Shown here: positions 8,434-17,730 of the stretch, piece after piece
Layout of the letters: each line of letters begins with the position of its first letter
How positions within the stretch are numbered: position 1 is the stretch's first letter
Source of the DNA: Desulfobacula sp.
GTDB lineage: Bacteria > Desulfobacterota > Desulfobacteria > Desulfobacterales > Desulfobacteraceae
Assembly (NCBI GenBank): GCA_021647625.1
Contig: JAKIUJ010000018.1
Coordinates: forward strand, 1-38,915
Reading direction: 5' to 3'
Length of the DNA stretch: 38,915 bases
The notes under the pieces: model-generated
Seen by the model: the letters and a program-made list of their open reading frames with translations, nothing else
What the model was told of the DNA's origin: nothing
The model's database searches: none
Program-made: the position numbers and the translations under genes

Positions 8434-9030
8434 GTGGACAAATCCAATGCAACGATAATCGAGGAACAAGATCTGGTTGAAAGGCTGAAAAAAGGTCAGC
8501 AATGGGCTTTCAACCAACTCGTTACCGCCCACCAGAACAGACTGCTCAAGATAGCCTACGGTATTACTCTGGATCACGAAGAAAGCCTTGAAATAGTACA
8601 GGATGTATTTCTCAGCGTCTTTAAAAATATCAATTCTTTCAGGCAAAAAGCAAGCCTTGCAGGATGGTTGAGAAAAATCACAATCAATTCATGTTTAAAC
8701 TGGAAAAGAAAATGGAAAAGACGATTCAGGTGGCACCACGATCCCATTGATTTTCAAACCGAAGCAAAACTGACCAATGAAAGCGTTAAAAAAAATGATC
8801 CTGAATCGCTTGTCAGGGAGAAACAATTTGAGAAAAAAGTCATGGATGCCACAAAATTATTACCGGAAAAACTGCGGGTCGTTTTTGTCTTAAACAATCT
8901 TGAAGGATTGCCCTATCAAGAAATTTCAAAAACATTGAATATTAAAATGGGAACTGTACGCTCCCGGCTTCATTCGGCAAGAAAAAAAATTTTGGATTCC
9001 CTGAATCTTAATAAGATTGGAAATCAGTAA
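8434..9030 (+). CDS. ECF-subfamily RNA polymerase sigma-70 factor
   Basis: Sigma region 2 (FNQLVTAHQNRLLKIAYGITLDHEESLEIVQDVFLSVF) and region 4 (LPEKLRVVFVLNNLEGLPYQEISKTLNIKMGTVRSRLHSARKKI). GTG (8434) or TTG (8432) start is uncertain. Confidence 0.93.
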   Translation: MDKSNATIIEEQDLVERLKKGQQWAFNQLVTAHQNRLLKIAYGITLDHEESLEIVQDVFLSVFKNINSFRQKASLAGWLRKITINSCLNWKRKWKRRFRWHHDPIDFQTEAKLTNESVKKNDPESLVREKQFEKKVMDATKLLPEKLRVVFVLNNLEGLPYQEISKTLNIKMGTVRSRLHSARKKILDSLNLNKIGNQ

Positions 9031-9058
9031 AATGGAACACAAATAAGAAAGGGGGAAG

Positions 9059-9562
9059 ATGTTAATGGACAAACCATGTGAAAAATATTCTTTTGAAGAC
9101 ATCAACCGCTATGTTGATAACGAACTGCCTCAAAAAACTCACAATGAAATAGCCGGGCATTATGAAACCTGTGCACCCTGTCGCAAGCTTGTTGCAGACA
9201 TAAGAGCAATCGGTTCGGTATTTAATCGTCATATTGAACAACAGGTCATGGGATTTGATTCGGATACTCTATCTGACAGGGTAAAAGAAAAACTTGCGAC
9301 TGGTGAAAAAACAGTCCCTGGCAATATCTTTGGGAATACGCTTGGATTATTTGGTAAAAATATATACTTGAAACTTAGCGGTATTACTGCAATATTAATA
9401 ATTGGTCTGGCAATGTTGAACGGAACAGTTCTAACGTCCTTGGATCTGGGATCTTCAGGCCCCAGTGCAATTGTTAGCTATGTGGACACTGAACTGCCTT
9501 CCGTGATGATAATTGAAACACAAAAGCGAAAACATACCATTATCTGGTTTTCAGAGATCTGA
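9059..9562 (+). CDS. Putative anti-sigma factor with zf-HC2-like motif and one TM helix
   Basis: DINRYVDNELPQKTHNEIAGHYETCAPCRKLV zinc-finger-like motif, TM segment LSGITAILIIGLAMLNGTVL; immediately downstream of ECF sigma. Confidence 0.82.
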   Translation: MLMDKPCEKYSFEDINRYVDNELPQKTHNEIAGHYETCAPCRKLVADIRAIGSVFNRHIEQQVMGFDSDTLSDRVKEKLATGEKTVPGNIFGNTLGLFGKNIYLKLSGITAILIIGLAMLNGTVLTSLDLGSSGPSAIVSYVDTELPSVMIIETQKRKHTIIWFSEI

Positions 9563-9579
9563 TAGTAAAAAGGGGCACC

Positions 9580-10029
9580 ATGGTCAACACCATCAAAACG
9601 ATTGTCATATTTTTTGGGATCTATTTTTTATTTGTACAATCGGCAGCTGCAAATGATAAAGTCCTCACCCATGTCAAAGTTATACATGCCTCGACAGCAT
9701 CCCATCATATAGATCCCGGATTGAAAAATATCAGTTCTGAACTTCAATCCGTATTTAAATATACATCCTACCGATTGCTGAAAAAGAAATCAATGTCGCT
9801 TGGATTTAATCAAAAGGGCCGGGTAGATCTTCCGGGCAAAAGAACGCTTACGGTTGAACCTCTTAATATTGACGGCAATCGCATACGATACCAGATCAAT
9901 ATTCGAAAAAACAAAAAAAAAATATTCCAAACCAAAGTTTTATTAAAAAACAATCGCAGCATTACCATTGGCGGCCCTCAGTTTAAAAAAGGAGTTCTTA
10001 TCTTCAACATCTCGGGCTCCGTTCAATAG
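9580..10029 (+). CDS. Conserved-looking exported protein of unknown function, third gene of ECF cassette
   Basis: Hydrophobic N-terminus (IKTIVIFFGIYFLFVQSAAAND) and soluble remainder; closely spaced after the anti-sigma gene. Confidence 0.7.
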   Translation: MVNTIKTIVIFFGIYFLFVQSAAANDKVLTHVKVIHASTASHHIDPGLKNISSELQSVFKYTSYRLLKKKSMSLGFNQKGRVDLPGKRTLTVEPLNIDGNRIRYQINIRKNKKKIFQTKVLLKNNRSITIGGPQFKKGVLIFNISGSVQ

Positions 10030-11114
10030 TTTTTCTTTTCAAGCAATAGCGATGCTTCCTTGTTTGACCCCAGTAAAATTGACAGCCATTTTGTTGATTT
10101 TCTTCCACTTAGAGCTATTTTTACAGCCATGGTCAAGGGTACGGAAAGCAACATGCCCACTGGACCCAGCACCCAGCCCCAGAAAGCCAAGGATAAAAAT
10201 ACAACCAATGCAGAAAGCCCAATCCCCTGCCCCATGACCTTTGGCTCAATCACACTTCCCACAAGGGTATTCACCATTAAAAATCCCAGGGCTGCAATTC
10301 CGGCAGGAATCGGGCCCAATTGAATCAGAGCCAGGAGTACGGCCGGAACTGCTGCAATAATAGAACCGATATTGGGTATAAAATTTAAAAGGAAGGCGAA
10401 CACCCCCCACATAATAGGAAAATCAACCCCCTGAACAGCGAGCCATATGGTTATGATGACGCCAGTAACCAGGCTGGTCAGGGTTTTTATACCCAGATAA
10501 CGGTTTACACCGACTACTATCTGGGTATATTTATCCAGATCCGATGTATGGTCTTCTAAAATCGCACGTAATTTTGTGGGGAACCCTGCGGCTTCAGACA
10601 AAATAAAAATCAGGGTAAGGAAGACGAAAAACGTATTGGTCAAAACCCCTCCAAGTCCGTTTAATGTATTGGCAACGATGGCTAAAATCCGGCTTGGGTT
10701 GAATATGTCCACAAGCTTCTCGGTCTCAAATTGAACCCCATATTGAGATAAAAGACCTAAACTTTCAATGGTAAGTGTCTTTAAACGGTCTTGATAAAAC
10801 GGAAGATTTTGGGAAAAATCAGCGATTGATTTGGAGACAAGCGTTACCAAAAGCACCTGAACAGTGATTCCTGCAAATATTAAAAGAAGAATTCCAACCC
10901 CGCTTGGAACTCCCTTTTTCTGCATCCAAAAAAGAGGGGGTGCACAGATAATGGCTAAAAAAGCAGCCAGCAAAAAAGGAATAATGACCACACCCGCAGC
11001 CTTCATTCCGGCCACAACAATTATAAATGCTGCAAACCTGACCAAAGGACCTGTCCTAACTGATAATGTTTCCATAATATTTTTCGCTTTCTTTTTGAAA
11101 TCATTTATCAACAT
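10023..11114 (-). CDS. AI-2E family transporter (PerM/YhhT-like membrane protein)
   Basis: Multi-TM; PF01594-like FLLNFIPNIGSIIAAVPAVLLALIQ...GSVIEPKVMGQGIGLSALVVFLSLAFWGWVLGPVGMLLSVPLT. Confidence 0.93.
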   Translation of the reverse strand: MLINDFKKKAKNIMETLSVRTGPLVRFAAFIIVVAGMKAAGVVIIPFLLAAFLAIICAPPLFWMQKKGVPSGVGILLLIFAGITVQVLLVTLVSKSIADFSQNLPFYQDRLKTLTIESLGLLSQYGVQFETEKLVDIFNPSRILAIVANTLNGLGGVLTNTFFVFLTLIFILSEAAGFPTKLRAILEDHTSDLDKYTQIVVGVNRYLGIKTLTSLVTGVIITIWLAVQGVDFPIMWGVFAFLLNFIPNIGSIIAAVPAVLLALIQLGPIPAGIAALGFLMVNTLVGSVIEPKVMGQGIGLSALVVFLSLAFWGWVLGPVGMLLSVPLTMAVKIALSGRKSTKWLSILLGSNKEASLLLEKKNY

Positions 11115-11286
11115 TTATGCAAATGCATGAACAAAGTCAAGGTGATGCAGGTTCAAAACAAAAGATAATCACCTGGATTGAAGTGTGAAAACAGTTTGAT
11201 AATCATCCGGGTCAAAACCATTCTTTTTCAATTCTCAATATCGTGAATATTTTTTTGAAACCCTTTGAATGTTGTAGTAAATAAAA

Positions 11287-12285
11287 TCAGCCAAAGAAGT
11301 CACGACACTGGTCTGCCCAGGCAAATAGCTCAGGAGTACCACCGGTATGCCAGAACAGAACTGTGTGATCTTTTGTAAAATGACCTTTTTGAATTAAATC
11401 CAGAAATCCACCCATGGCGCGTGCTGTGTATACGGGCCCCAATAGAATACCTTCATACTGTGCAAGATCTCTAATCGCATTAAATTCCAGATCACCTGGT
11501 TTTGCATATCCAGCCCCGAGATAGTCACAGTTAAGAGAAAAATCTGCATCTGTCATCCGAATGCCGGAGCCAATCCTTTCGGCAGTGGAATTGGCAATCT
11601 CGGTCAGGACAGGAGGAAAGGGATCGGACCCTGTTTTAAGTTGATCAATACTTATTCCCATGACATCACCTCTGAATCCTGATATTTTTGCTCCAAGGGT
11701 CAATCCGGCCTGGGTGCCTCCGGAACTTGTCGCAAAGACAATAACGTTCGGTTTAATCTTCAATTCATCCAACTGTTCTGTAATTTCACGCATAGCAGTG
11801 ACATAGCCCACAGATCCGATGCTGTTGGACCCACCCACAGGAATCACAAAAGGGTGCTTACCGGAAGAAGTCAAATCTTCCGCCACCTGGAACAGTTTTT
11901 TATCTCTATCCGGCCTGTCGCAATAATGAATTTTTGCTCCAAAAATTTTATCCAGCAAAAGGTTACCATTCGGACACTCCCGGGGCTCTCCATTGAGTAC
12001 CAGATGACAGTCAAGGCCGGCTTTCCTTGCCGCAGAAGCAGTCAGTCGGCAATGATTGGATTGTATTCCACCGGCAGTAATAAGTGTATCTTTTTTTTGC
12101 GTCAGCGCCTCTCCTATGAGATATTCCAGCTTTCGGGTTTTATTCCCGCCCATACCAAGGGATGTAAGATCGTCGCGTTTCATATAGATTGCAGGCCCCT
12201 TGTATTTTTGGGTAAGGGCATCAAGATATTGAATTGGTGTTGGAAATTGGGCCAGATTAAATCTGGGCAGCGTGTCTATTTTCAT
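11287..12285 (-). CDS. PLP-dependent D-cysteine desulfhydrase / L-cysteate sulfo-lyase / ACC-deaminase family enzyme
   Basis: MKRDDLTSLGMGGNKTRKLEYLIGEAL, AGGIQSNHCRLTASAARKAGL, PVGGSNSIGSVGYVTA, WHTGGTPELFAW. Family is clear, substrate is not. Confidence 0.88.
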   Translation of the reverse strand: MKIDTLPRFNLAQFPTPIQYLDALTQKYKGPAIYMKRDDLTSLGMGGNKTRKLEYLIGEALTQKKDTLITAGGIQSNHCRLTASAARKAGLDCHLVLNGEPRECPNGNLLLDKIFGAKIHYCDRPDRDKKLFQVAEDLTSSGKHPFVIPVGGSNSIGSVGYVTAMREITEQLDELKIKPNVIVFATSSGGTQAGLTLGAKISGFRGDVMGISIDQLKTGSDPFPPVLTEIANSTAERIGSGIRMTDADFSLNCDYLGAGYAKPGDLEFNAIRDLAQYEGILLGPVYTARAMGGFLDLIQKGHFTKDHTVLFWHTGGTPELFAWADQCRDFFG

Positions 12286-12302
12286 GGTAACCTTCTTATG
12301 TT

Positions 12303-13031
12303 TTAATGGGTCAAGATCTTGCTTATAAATTCTGCTGCTCGATCTGTCTTAGGACTGTCAAAAAATTCATCGGGAGTTCCTGTTTCAACAATCATTCCTT
12401 CATCCATAAACAATACCCTGTCCGCCACTTTTTTTGCAAATCCCATTTCATGAGTAACCACACACATGGTCATACCTTCTGACACTAAATTGACCATGAC
12501 ATCAAGAACCTCTCCTATCATCTCCGGATCAAGTGCAGAGGTCGGTTCGTCAAAAAGCATGATTTCAGGAGACATGGCAAGCCCTCTGGCAATGGCGACC
12601 CTTTGCTGCTGACCGCCTGACAATTGTGCAGGGTAGGCACCTGATTTACCGGTCAGCCCTACCTGATCTAATTTTTTCATCGATATTTTTTCTGCTTCTT
12701 TTTTGGAGATTTTTTTAACATTCACCGGGGCTAACATAATGTTTTGCAACACAGTCATATGGGGATACAGATGAAACTGCTGGAACACAAATCCTATCTC
12801 ACCTCTCAGTTGGGTTAGATTTGAAGATTTTTTATGGACCAAGGAAGAGTTAACAATAATTTCGCCATCCTGAATCTTTTCAAGACGGTTAATGCATCGA
12901 ATCAATGTTGATTTACCAGATCCGCTTGGGCCGCAAATTACCAGCACCTCTCCTTTTGATATTTTTAAATTAATATTGTTCAATACATGGAGCTTACCAA
13001 ACCATTTGTTCACATTCTTAAATTCTATCAT
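12303..13031 (-). CDS. Polar amino acid ABC transporter ATP-binding protein (GlnQ type)
   Basis: Walker [19 protein letters not shown], signature [16 protein letters not shown], Walker [14 protein letters not shown]. Confidence 0.95.
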   Translation of the reverse strand: MIEFKNVNKWFGKLHVLNNINLKISKGEVLVICGPSGSGKSTLIRCINRLEKIQDGEIIVNSSLVHKKSSNLTQLRGEIGFVFQQFHLYPHMTVLQNIMLAPVNVKKISKKEAEKISMKKLDQVGLTGKSGAYPAQLSGGQQQRVAIARGLAMSPEIMLFDEPTSALDPEMIGEVLDVMVNLVSEGMTMCVVTHEMGFAKKVADRVLFMDEGMIVETGTPDEFFDSPKTDRAAEFISKILTH

Positions 13032-13053
13032 AATTTCCTTTGGTCATTGCTTT

Positions 13054-13710
13054 TTATTGAACTGCCATTCTACGTTCAAGATAATTAGACAGCAGGATCA
13101 GTGGATATGAGATTGAAAAATAAAGAACACCAACCAGTGAAAATACCATAAGTCCTTCTGGTATCCTGACCACAGTCACCCATCCTACCCTGGTCAGTTC
13201 CATGACTCCGATCACGGAGACAACCGATGTATCTTTGATTAAAAGGACATACTGTCCCACAAGGGGAGGTAAAATTACTTTCATAGCCTGGGGCACAATT
13301 ACCAGGCGAAGCTGTTGGATAAGGGTTAACCCGGATGAGGTTGCAGCCTCCCATTGTCCTTTGGGAATTGAATTAATGCCACCGGCCACAATTTCGCATA
13401 TAAATGCTGATCCCATAATGGCCATCGCTAAAAGGGCCGCTGGAAAAGCTTCCAATTGAAGTCCCCATTCCGGTAAAATAAAAAAGATAATAAATATTTG
13501 AACTACAAATGGAGTACCCCTGACAAAGGCGACATAAACCCCGACAACGCGTTTCAAGATCAAATTATTGCTGGATCTGGCAATACCCAGTACAAATCCG
13601 ATCAGAGTACAGCTAATAAGACTGATAAAAGCAATCTTACTGGTCATCAACAGGCCTTTAAGGAAAAAAGGATAAATCTCTACAAGTCGGCTGAAATAAA
13701 ATGCCATCAT
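13054..13710 (-). CDS. Polar amino acid ABC transporter permease (HisM/GlnP family)
   Basis: VRGTPFVVQIFIIFF, GSAFICEIVAGGINSIPKGQWEAATSSGL (EAA loop), IVPQAMKVILPPLVGQYVLLIKDTSVVSVIGVMEL. Confidence 0.94.
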   Translation of the reverse strand: MMAFYFSRLVEIYPFFLKGLLMTSKIAFISLISCTLIGFVLGIARSSNNLILKRVVGVYVAFVRGTPFVVQIFIIFFILPEWGLQLEAFPAALLAMAIMGSAFICEIVAGGINSIPKGQWEAATSSGLTLIQQLRLVIVPQAMKVILPPLVGQYVLLIKDTSVVSVIGVMELTRVGWVTVVRIPEGLMVFSLVGVLYFSISYPLILLSNYLERRMAVQ

Positions 13711-13711
13711 A

Positions 13712-14434
13712 TTAATAGGCCTCCCTGAAAATCAGTTTTCGCTGGGACCAGTCTGCCATTGCTTTGAGGCAAAAATAAATACACATATAGAAGAATGCTA
13801 CTGTAAAAAAGGCTTCTGCGGGCATGAAGCGCTCGGATGTCATTGTCTGACCACATCGGGTCAATTCCATAACTGATATCAAGGAGAGCAAGGCTGAATC
13901 TTTGACCAGGACAATGTTTTGACCTAACAACGGGGGAATTGTAACCCCCAAGGCCTGGGGAAGAATAATAAACCGCATTCTCTGGACATAGTTGAGTCCT
14001 GAAGAAATACCTGCTTCAAGCTGGCCCTCATCCACTGAATTAATCCCGGCCCGGATAATTTCTGCAATATAGGCCCCTGAATTGAGCATCAATGCAATAA
14101 TACCCGTCTGGATTTCAGGTATCCGTAACCCAAGGGTGGGAAGCCCAAAATAAAGAAAATAGATCTGAACCAAAAGCGGTGTAGACCGTATAATCTCTAT
14201 ATAGGCAATGGCAGGATATTTAATAATTTTGATCCCTGAAATCCTGCACGCGCATGCAATGATTCCGGTTGCAAGTGCAAGTGCAATGGATACGATGGAA
14301 ATTAAAAAAGTGGATCTCAGCCCTATTAAAAACTGGGGCAGATACTCCATTATGACTCGGAAATTAAAATCATCCAGCATGGTGCCATCCGTCTCATTAT
14401 AGGTGGGGTAAGTGCCATTAAAAAAAGCACTCAC
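13712..14434 (-). CDS. Polar amino acid ABC transporter permease (HisM/GlnP family), second
   Basis: IRSTPLLVQIYFLYF, SGAYIAEIIRAGINSVDEGQLEAGISSGL, LPQALGVTIPPLLGQNIVLVKDSALLSLISVMEL. Start may be internal MLDDFNF. Confidence 0.94.
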   Translation of the reverse strand: MSAFFNGTYPTYNETDGTMLDDFNFRVIMEYLPQFLIGLRSTFLISIVSIALALATGIIACACRISGIKIIKYPAIAYIEIIRSTPLLVQIYFLYFGLPTLGLRIPEIQTGIIALMLNSGAYIAEIIRAGINSVDEGQLEAGISSGLNYVQRMRFIILPQALGVTIPPLLGQNIVLVKDSALLSLISVMELTRCGQTMTSERFMPAEAFFTVAFFYMCIYFCLKAMADWSQRKLIFREAY

Positions 14435-14577
14435 CCCGGGGTTGATTCAAATCATCTTTTGATCAAATTAATCGCTTAGGATCGGCTCCAAAATCAGTTG
14501 ATCTTTTGTTTTCATAATACCCAGTCTTTTAAGGGGCTTTGGAAACAATTTAGATCAAGTTATTTTGTAACGATTCC

Positions 14578-15375
14578 TTAGTGATCTTTTTTCCATTCAG
14601 TACCTTCCAGCCAATAGGAAATGTTTTTATCATATTCACCATTGGATCGAACAGTGCCAAAGTAAAGATTGATCCATTGCCACAGGTTTACAGAGTCCTG
14701 ACGAACAGCAAAGGAAAGCGGGTCTTTGCCTATTCCCAGACGTTTGTCCAATAGACGGATAGAATTGGGTGGAAAGTCCGGAAGGACAGTGAGAACGGCA
14801 AGATCATCATTGACTCCTGCATCTATATGGCCTGCAAGCAACGCCTGGACGATCATTCTACCCCCGCCCTTATAAGATTTAATCTTGGCATTGGGTAAAT
14901 ATTTTTTTGCAATGTTTTCACCAGTGGAACCTAAGAGAACTCCGACAGTAACATCAGGGTTGTTTACTTCTTCAAGAGTCTTGAAGGAAGCCCCTGAGGT
15001 TGTAAAAACACAGGGTTGAACATAGATCCAGGGGTCGGTAAAAGAAATCTTGAGCGCCCGTTTTAAAGTAGGCGTCATATCGGCAGCCAGGATATCTGCT
15101 TTACCTGACAGGAGGGCTGGAATAAGGCCATCCCAGTCGAAATCCAGTATTTTCAGCTTTACACCCATGGCATCTGCCATTCCTTTTGTAAAGTCGATCA
15201 TGGATCCTGCTTGTTTTCCGTTTTTGTCAAAAAAAGCATAGGGGGCTGCACCGGACTGGACAGCTACACGAAGCTCTCCTCTTTTTACAATCTCACTTAA
15301 GGTTCCGGCATAGCAGATACCTGTAAAAAAGATGACCAATGCAAAGGCAAGAATGATAGATACACGTTTTTTCAT
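14578..15375 (-). CDS. Polar amino acid ABC transporter substrate-binding protein
   Basis: Signal peptide; GELRVAVQSGAAPYAFFDKNGKQAGSMIDFTKGMADAMGVKLKILDFDWDGLIPALLSGKADIL (SBP_bac_3). Confidence 0.94.
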   Translation of the reverse strand: MKKRVSIILAFALVIFFTGICYAGTLSEIVKRGELRVAVQSGAAPYAFFDKNGKQAGSMIDFTKGMADAMGVKLKILDFDWDGLIPALLSGKADILAADMTPTLKRALKISFTDPWIYVQPCVFTTSGASFKTLEEVNNPDVTVGVLLGSTGENIAKKYLPNAKIKSYKGGGRMIVQALLAGHIDAGVNDDLAVLTVLPDFPPNSIRLLDKRLGIGKDPLSFAVRQDSVNLWQWINLYFGTVRSNGEYDKNISYWLEGTEWKKDH

Positions 15376-15424
15376 TTTTTTCTCCTTTTAAAGATTTAAT
15401 TATTACCCAACTCCTTAATTTTAT

Positions 15425-16600
15425 TTATTCTTCTAAAACTATTATTTCCTCTTTGATCTGTATTCCTCTTTTTTTCAACTCACCCATAAATTTTTCAGCA
15501 GGAATGTGCTTTATGGGCGACAATACCCCTTTCTCTTTGATGTCACCCTTGACAATCATTCTGGCAACTATTGAAGCTGTATATCCCACACCTTTGCTCA
15601 TAGCCATGATCCCTGTATTAAGATCTCTTTCAATGAGCATGGTGCTGGTGAATCTTTTTTTTTTATTATCTTTGATGCCCTCAAATACATTAATCATGGC
15701 AGTCAGGTCTTTTTCATCATCTTTGTATGAAAGTTGCGGCCCTAAAAGTTTGTCAAGAAAATTCATGGGCGTTATATCTCCGGCAAGCCCTTTAACCGGA
15801 GTTTCATTTAAAAACCCCAAGCGTTTCAACGGCCGCCACAGGGAACTCCACCCCGGCCACCTTAGGGAATACCGTCCAGTCTCCCGGATGGTATCGGTCA
15901 GCCCCATCAGGTCGGTAAAATAGACAGCATTACCATTGGGAATGGCTTCTAATTCTCCAAGTCCCGGAAAATCAATGCTATGAATAAATTCTTCATCATG
16001 CTGGTTCATGGCTGGAATATCGATGATTTTTTTGTCTTTGATGATTTTGCTCTCTCTCATGAGCGAACTCAATACCCCTCTCCATATCCAGGACAGCTTG
16101 TAGTTCAAGGGATTCGTACAGGCTTTTTTCTCGGGAAACCCGCCGCAATACGAATTAATTACATGGAGTTCGTCAAATCGGGTTTTTGCATCACCGTAAA
16201 TGACAAGATCAATTCCAGGATCCAGACCACACTCCGGCAAAATAGCAATGCCTGCTTCTTTTGCCTGCTGGTTAAGCTTTCCTGCCGAATAGTCGTAATT
16301 GGTATTTACAACACTGACCTTTGCCTCTATGGCTGCCTCGTTGACAAACTGTTTAAAGGCCTTGGGAAGAAGATCCACAACCACATCCACTTTTTGGCAA
16401 AGATCAACAAGTGCTTTTTTATTTTGAGCATCAACAGTGACGGTGCTTATCTTACTCATATCGGTAAAATGTTTAATTTTTTCCAATTCATCAAACTTGA
16501 TGTCCGCACAGATAATATGGCTGACGTTCTGATCAGATGCCAGGTCGTAAAGTGCTGTTCTCCCTTGAATCCCGCATCCGCCAAGAACAAGAATTTTCAT
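15425..16600 (-). CDS. Saccharopine dehydrogenase / lysine 6-dehydrogenase-like protein
   Basis: Rossmann start MKILVLGGCGIQGRTALYDLA; DVVVDLLPKAFKQFVNEAAIEAKVSVVNTNYD; AILPECGLDPGIDLVIYGDA. Confidence 0.88.
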   Translation of the reverse strand: MKILVLGGCGIQGRTALYDLASDQNVSHIICADIKFDELEKIKHFTDMSKISTVTVDAQNKKALVDLCQKVDVVVDLLPKAFKQFVNEAAIEAKVSVVNTNYDYSAGKLNQQAKEAGIAILPECGLDPGIDLVIYGDAKTRFDELHVINSYCGGFPEKKACTNPLNYKLSWIWRGVLSSLMRESKIIKDKKIIDIPAMNQHDEEFIHSIDFPGLGELEAIPNGNAVYFTDLMGLTDTIRETGRYSLRWPGWSSLWRPLKRLGFLNETPVKGLAGDITPMNFLDKLLGPQLSYKDDEKDLTAMINVFEGIKDNKKKRFTSTMLIERDLNTGIMAMSKGVGYTASIVARMIVKGDIKEKGVLSPIKHIPAEKFMGELKKRGIQIKEEIIVLEE

Positions 16601-16622
16601 TTTTCCCCCTTAAAAATTAATA

Positions 16623-16632
16623 ATGTATACAT
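16623..16632. promoter_or_regulatory. Candidate GntR operator (ATGTATACAT) upstream of the saccharopine-DH-like gene
   Basis: Perfect 10-bp palindrome in the 45-bp gap between gntR and the next gene; same site at 17343-17352. Confidence 0.65.
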
Positions 16633-16645
16633 AAAGTATTGGAGT

Positions 16646-17320
16646 TTAGTTAAAATTCAACTGCCATGTCATAAACAATTGTTCAAATGTAATACGTACA
16701 TGCTGTCTCATAAGATTGCCTGCTTTTTCCTGGTTTCTATTATCAATGGCGCTTACAATTGCAGAGTGCTGTTTCGGGCCTGTTTTTTGTCCACTTGAAT
16801 CAAGTTCGGTATAGTATTTATCAAAAAAGAAAATATAGGTATGAGATCGCCAGAAGATGTGCCGGCAGTACTGCTCCAGATACTTGTTTTGACTAATTTT
16901 TGCAATACTAAGGTGGAAGTTTTCATTAATGGTGACATATTCTAATTTTGCTTTTTGGCTTCCGGGATTTGCTACTTTTTTTTCTTTTCCGATCAGGAGA
17001 TACAGGTGATCAATGTCTGTTTCAGTGGCATGTCTTGCAGCTGATGCGGCTGTTAGGCCTTCAATGTTTTCTCTTGCATAAAAAACGTGTCGGGCATCTT
17101 CGGGGCTGGGCAAAGGAATAAAACAGCCTTTCTTTTTTTTCTTGTCTAAAAAGCCTTCGGCAACCAGTTGACCCAGGGCATGCCTGACTGGTGTTCTGCT
17201 CAGTCCAAGGGATGCTGCAAGTTCCGTTTCAAACAGGAAATCACCTGGTTTGAAATGATTTCCAAGAATCAAATTGATAATTGCCTTATATGCAAATTCG
17301 TCGAGATTTTTTCTTGCCAT
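16646..17320 (-). CDS. GntR-family transcriptional regulator (FCD/FadR subfamily)
   Basis: wHTH FLFETELAASLGLSRTPVRHALGQLVAEGFLDKKKKKGCFI; FCD-like C-terminal helical domain. Confidence 0.93.
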   Translation of the reverse strand: MARKNLDEFAYKAIINLILGNHFKPGDFLFETELAASLGLSRTPVRHALGQLVAEGFLDKKKKKGCFIPLPSPEDARHVFYARENIEGLTAASAARHATETDIDHLYLLIGKEKKVANPGSQKAKLEYVTINENFHLSIAKISQNKYLEQYCRHIFWRSHTYIFFFDKYYTELDSSGQKTGPKQHSAIVSAIDNRNQEKAGNLMRQHVRITFEQLFMTWQLNFN

Positions 17321-17342
17321 TGATATCTCCTGGTAAATAGTG

Positions 17343-17352
17343 ATGTATACAT
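17343..17352. promoter_or_regulatory. Candidate GntR operator (ATGTATACAT) upstream of gntR
   Basis: Perfect palindrome, 23 bp upstream of the gntR start codon; shares ATGTATACATAA with 16623-16634. Confidence 0.65.
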
Positions 17353-17730
17353 AACTCGATATTTTTTACCTTGTCAAGATTTTTTATCCAAAAAAGTATT
17401 TCATTATTAGTCCTGCAAAAAGTAATTTCACCATCGAGTTTTTGAGATTTTTTTTAATCTGACGCTCTGATTTTGTTATGACAAGGAGAGGATAAGGGCT
17501 CACTCAAAAATTAATTAGTGTTTGAAAAATCAGGTTTTACATATGGGAATATATTAACGTCTACCCATGGAGGATTTAAATGGCATGAACTTATTTATCA
17601 TTTTAAAAAATAAGTTGCCCAGCAAAATATTTTTGGGTATCTATCTTAAAAGAGTATTCAGTTTTAATACTCCAGGAAGCCAAAAATTCGGCAATAAAAT
17701 CGTTTTGTTATAAATAGGAAAAAATAAGAT

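Noticed and set aside
8413-8436. In-frame TGA shortly after an ATG before the ECF sigma gene, considered as selenocysteine or frameshift
   Set aside because: No SECIS-like hairpin recognised and the sigma domains begin downstream of the TGA; alternative GTG/TTG start is simpler.
11164-11216. Imperfect 19-bp direct repeat GATAATCACCTGGATTGAA / GATAATCATCCGGGTCAAA
   Set aside because: Five mismatches in an AT-rich gap; too weak to call an operator or repeat.
15980-16798. 272-aa plus-strand ORF
   Set aside because: Lies antisense to the saccharopine-DH-like and gntR genes, has no recognisable domain; shadow ORF.
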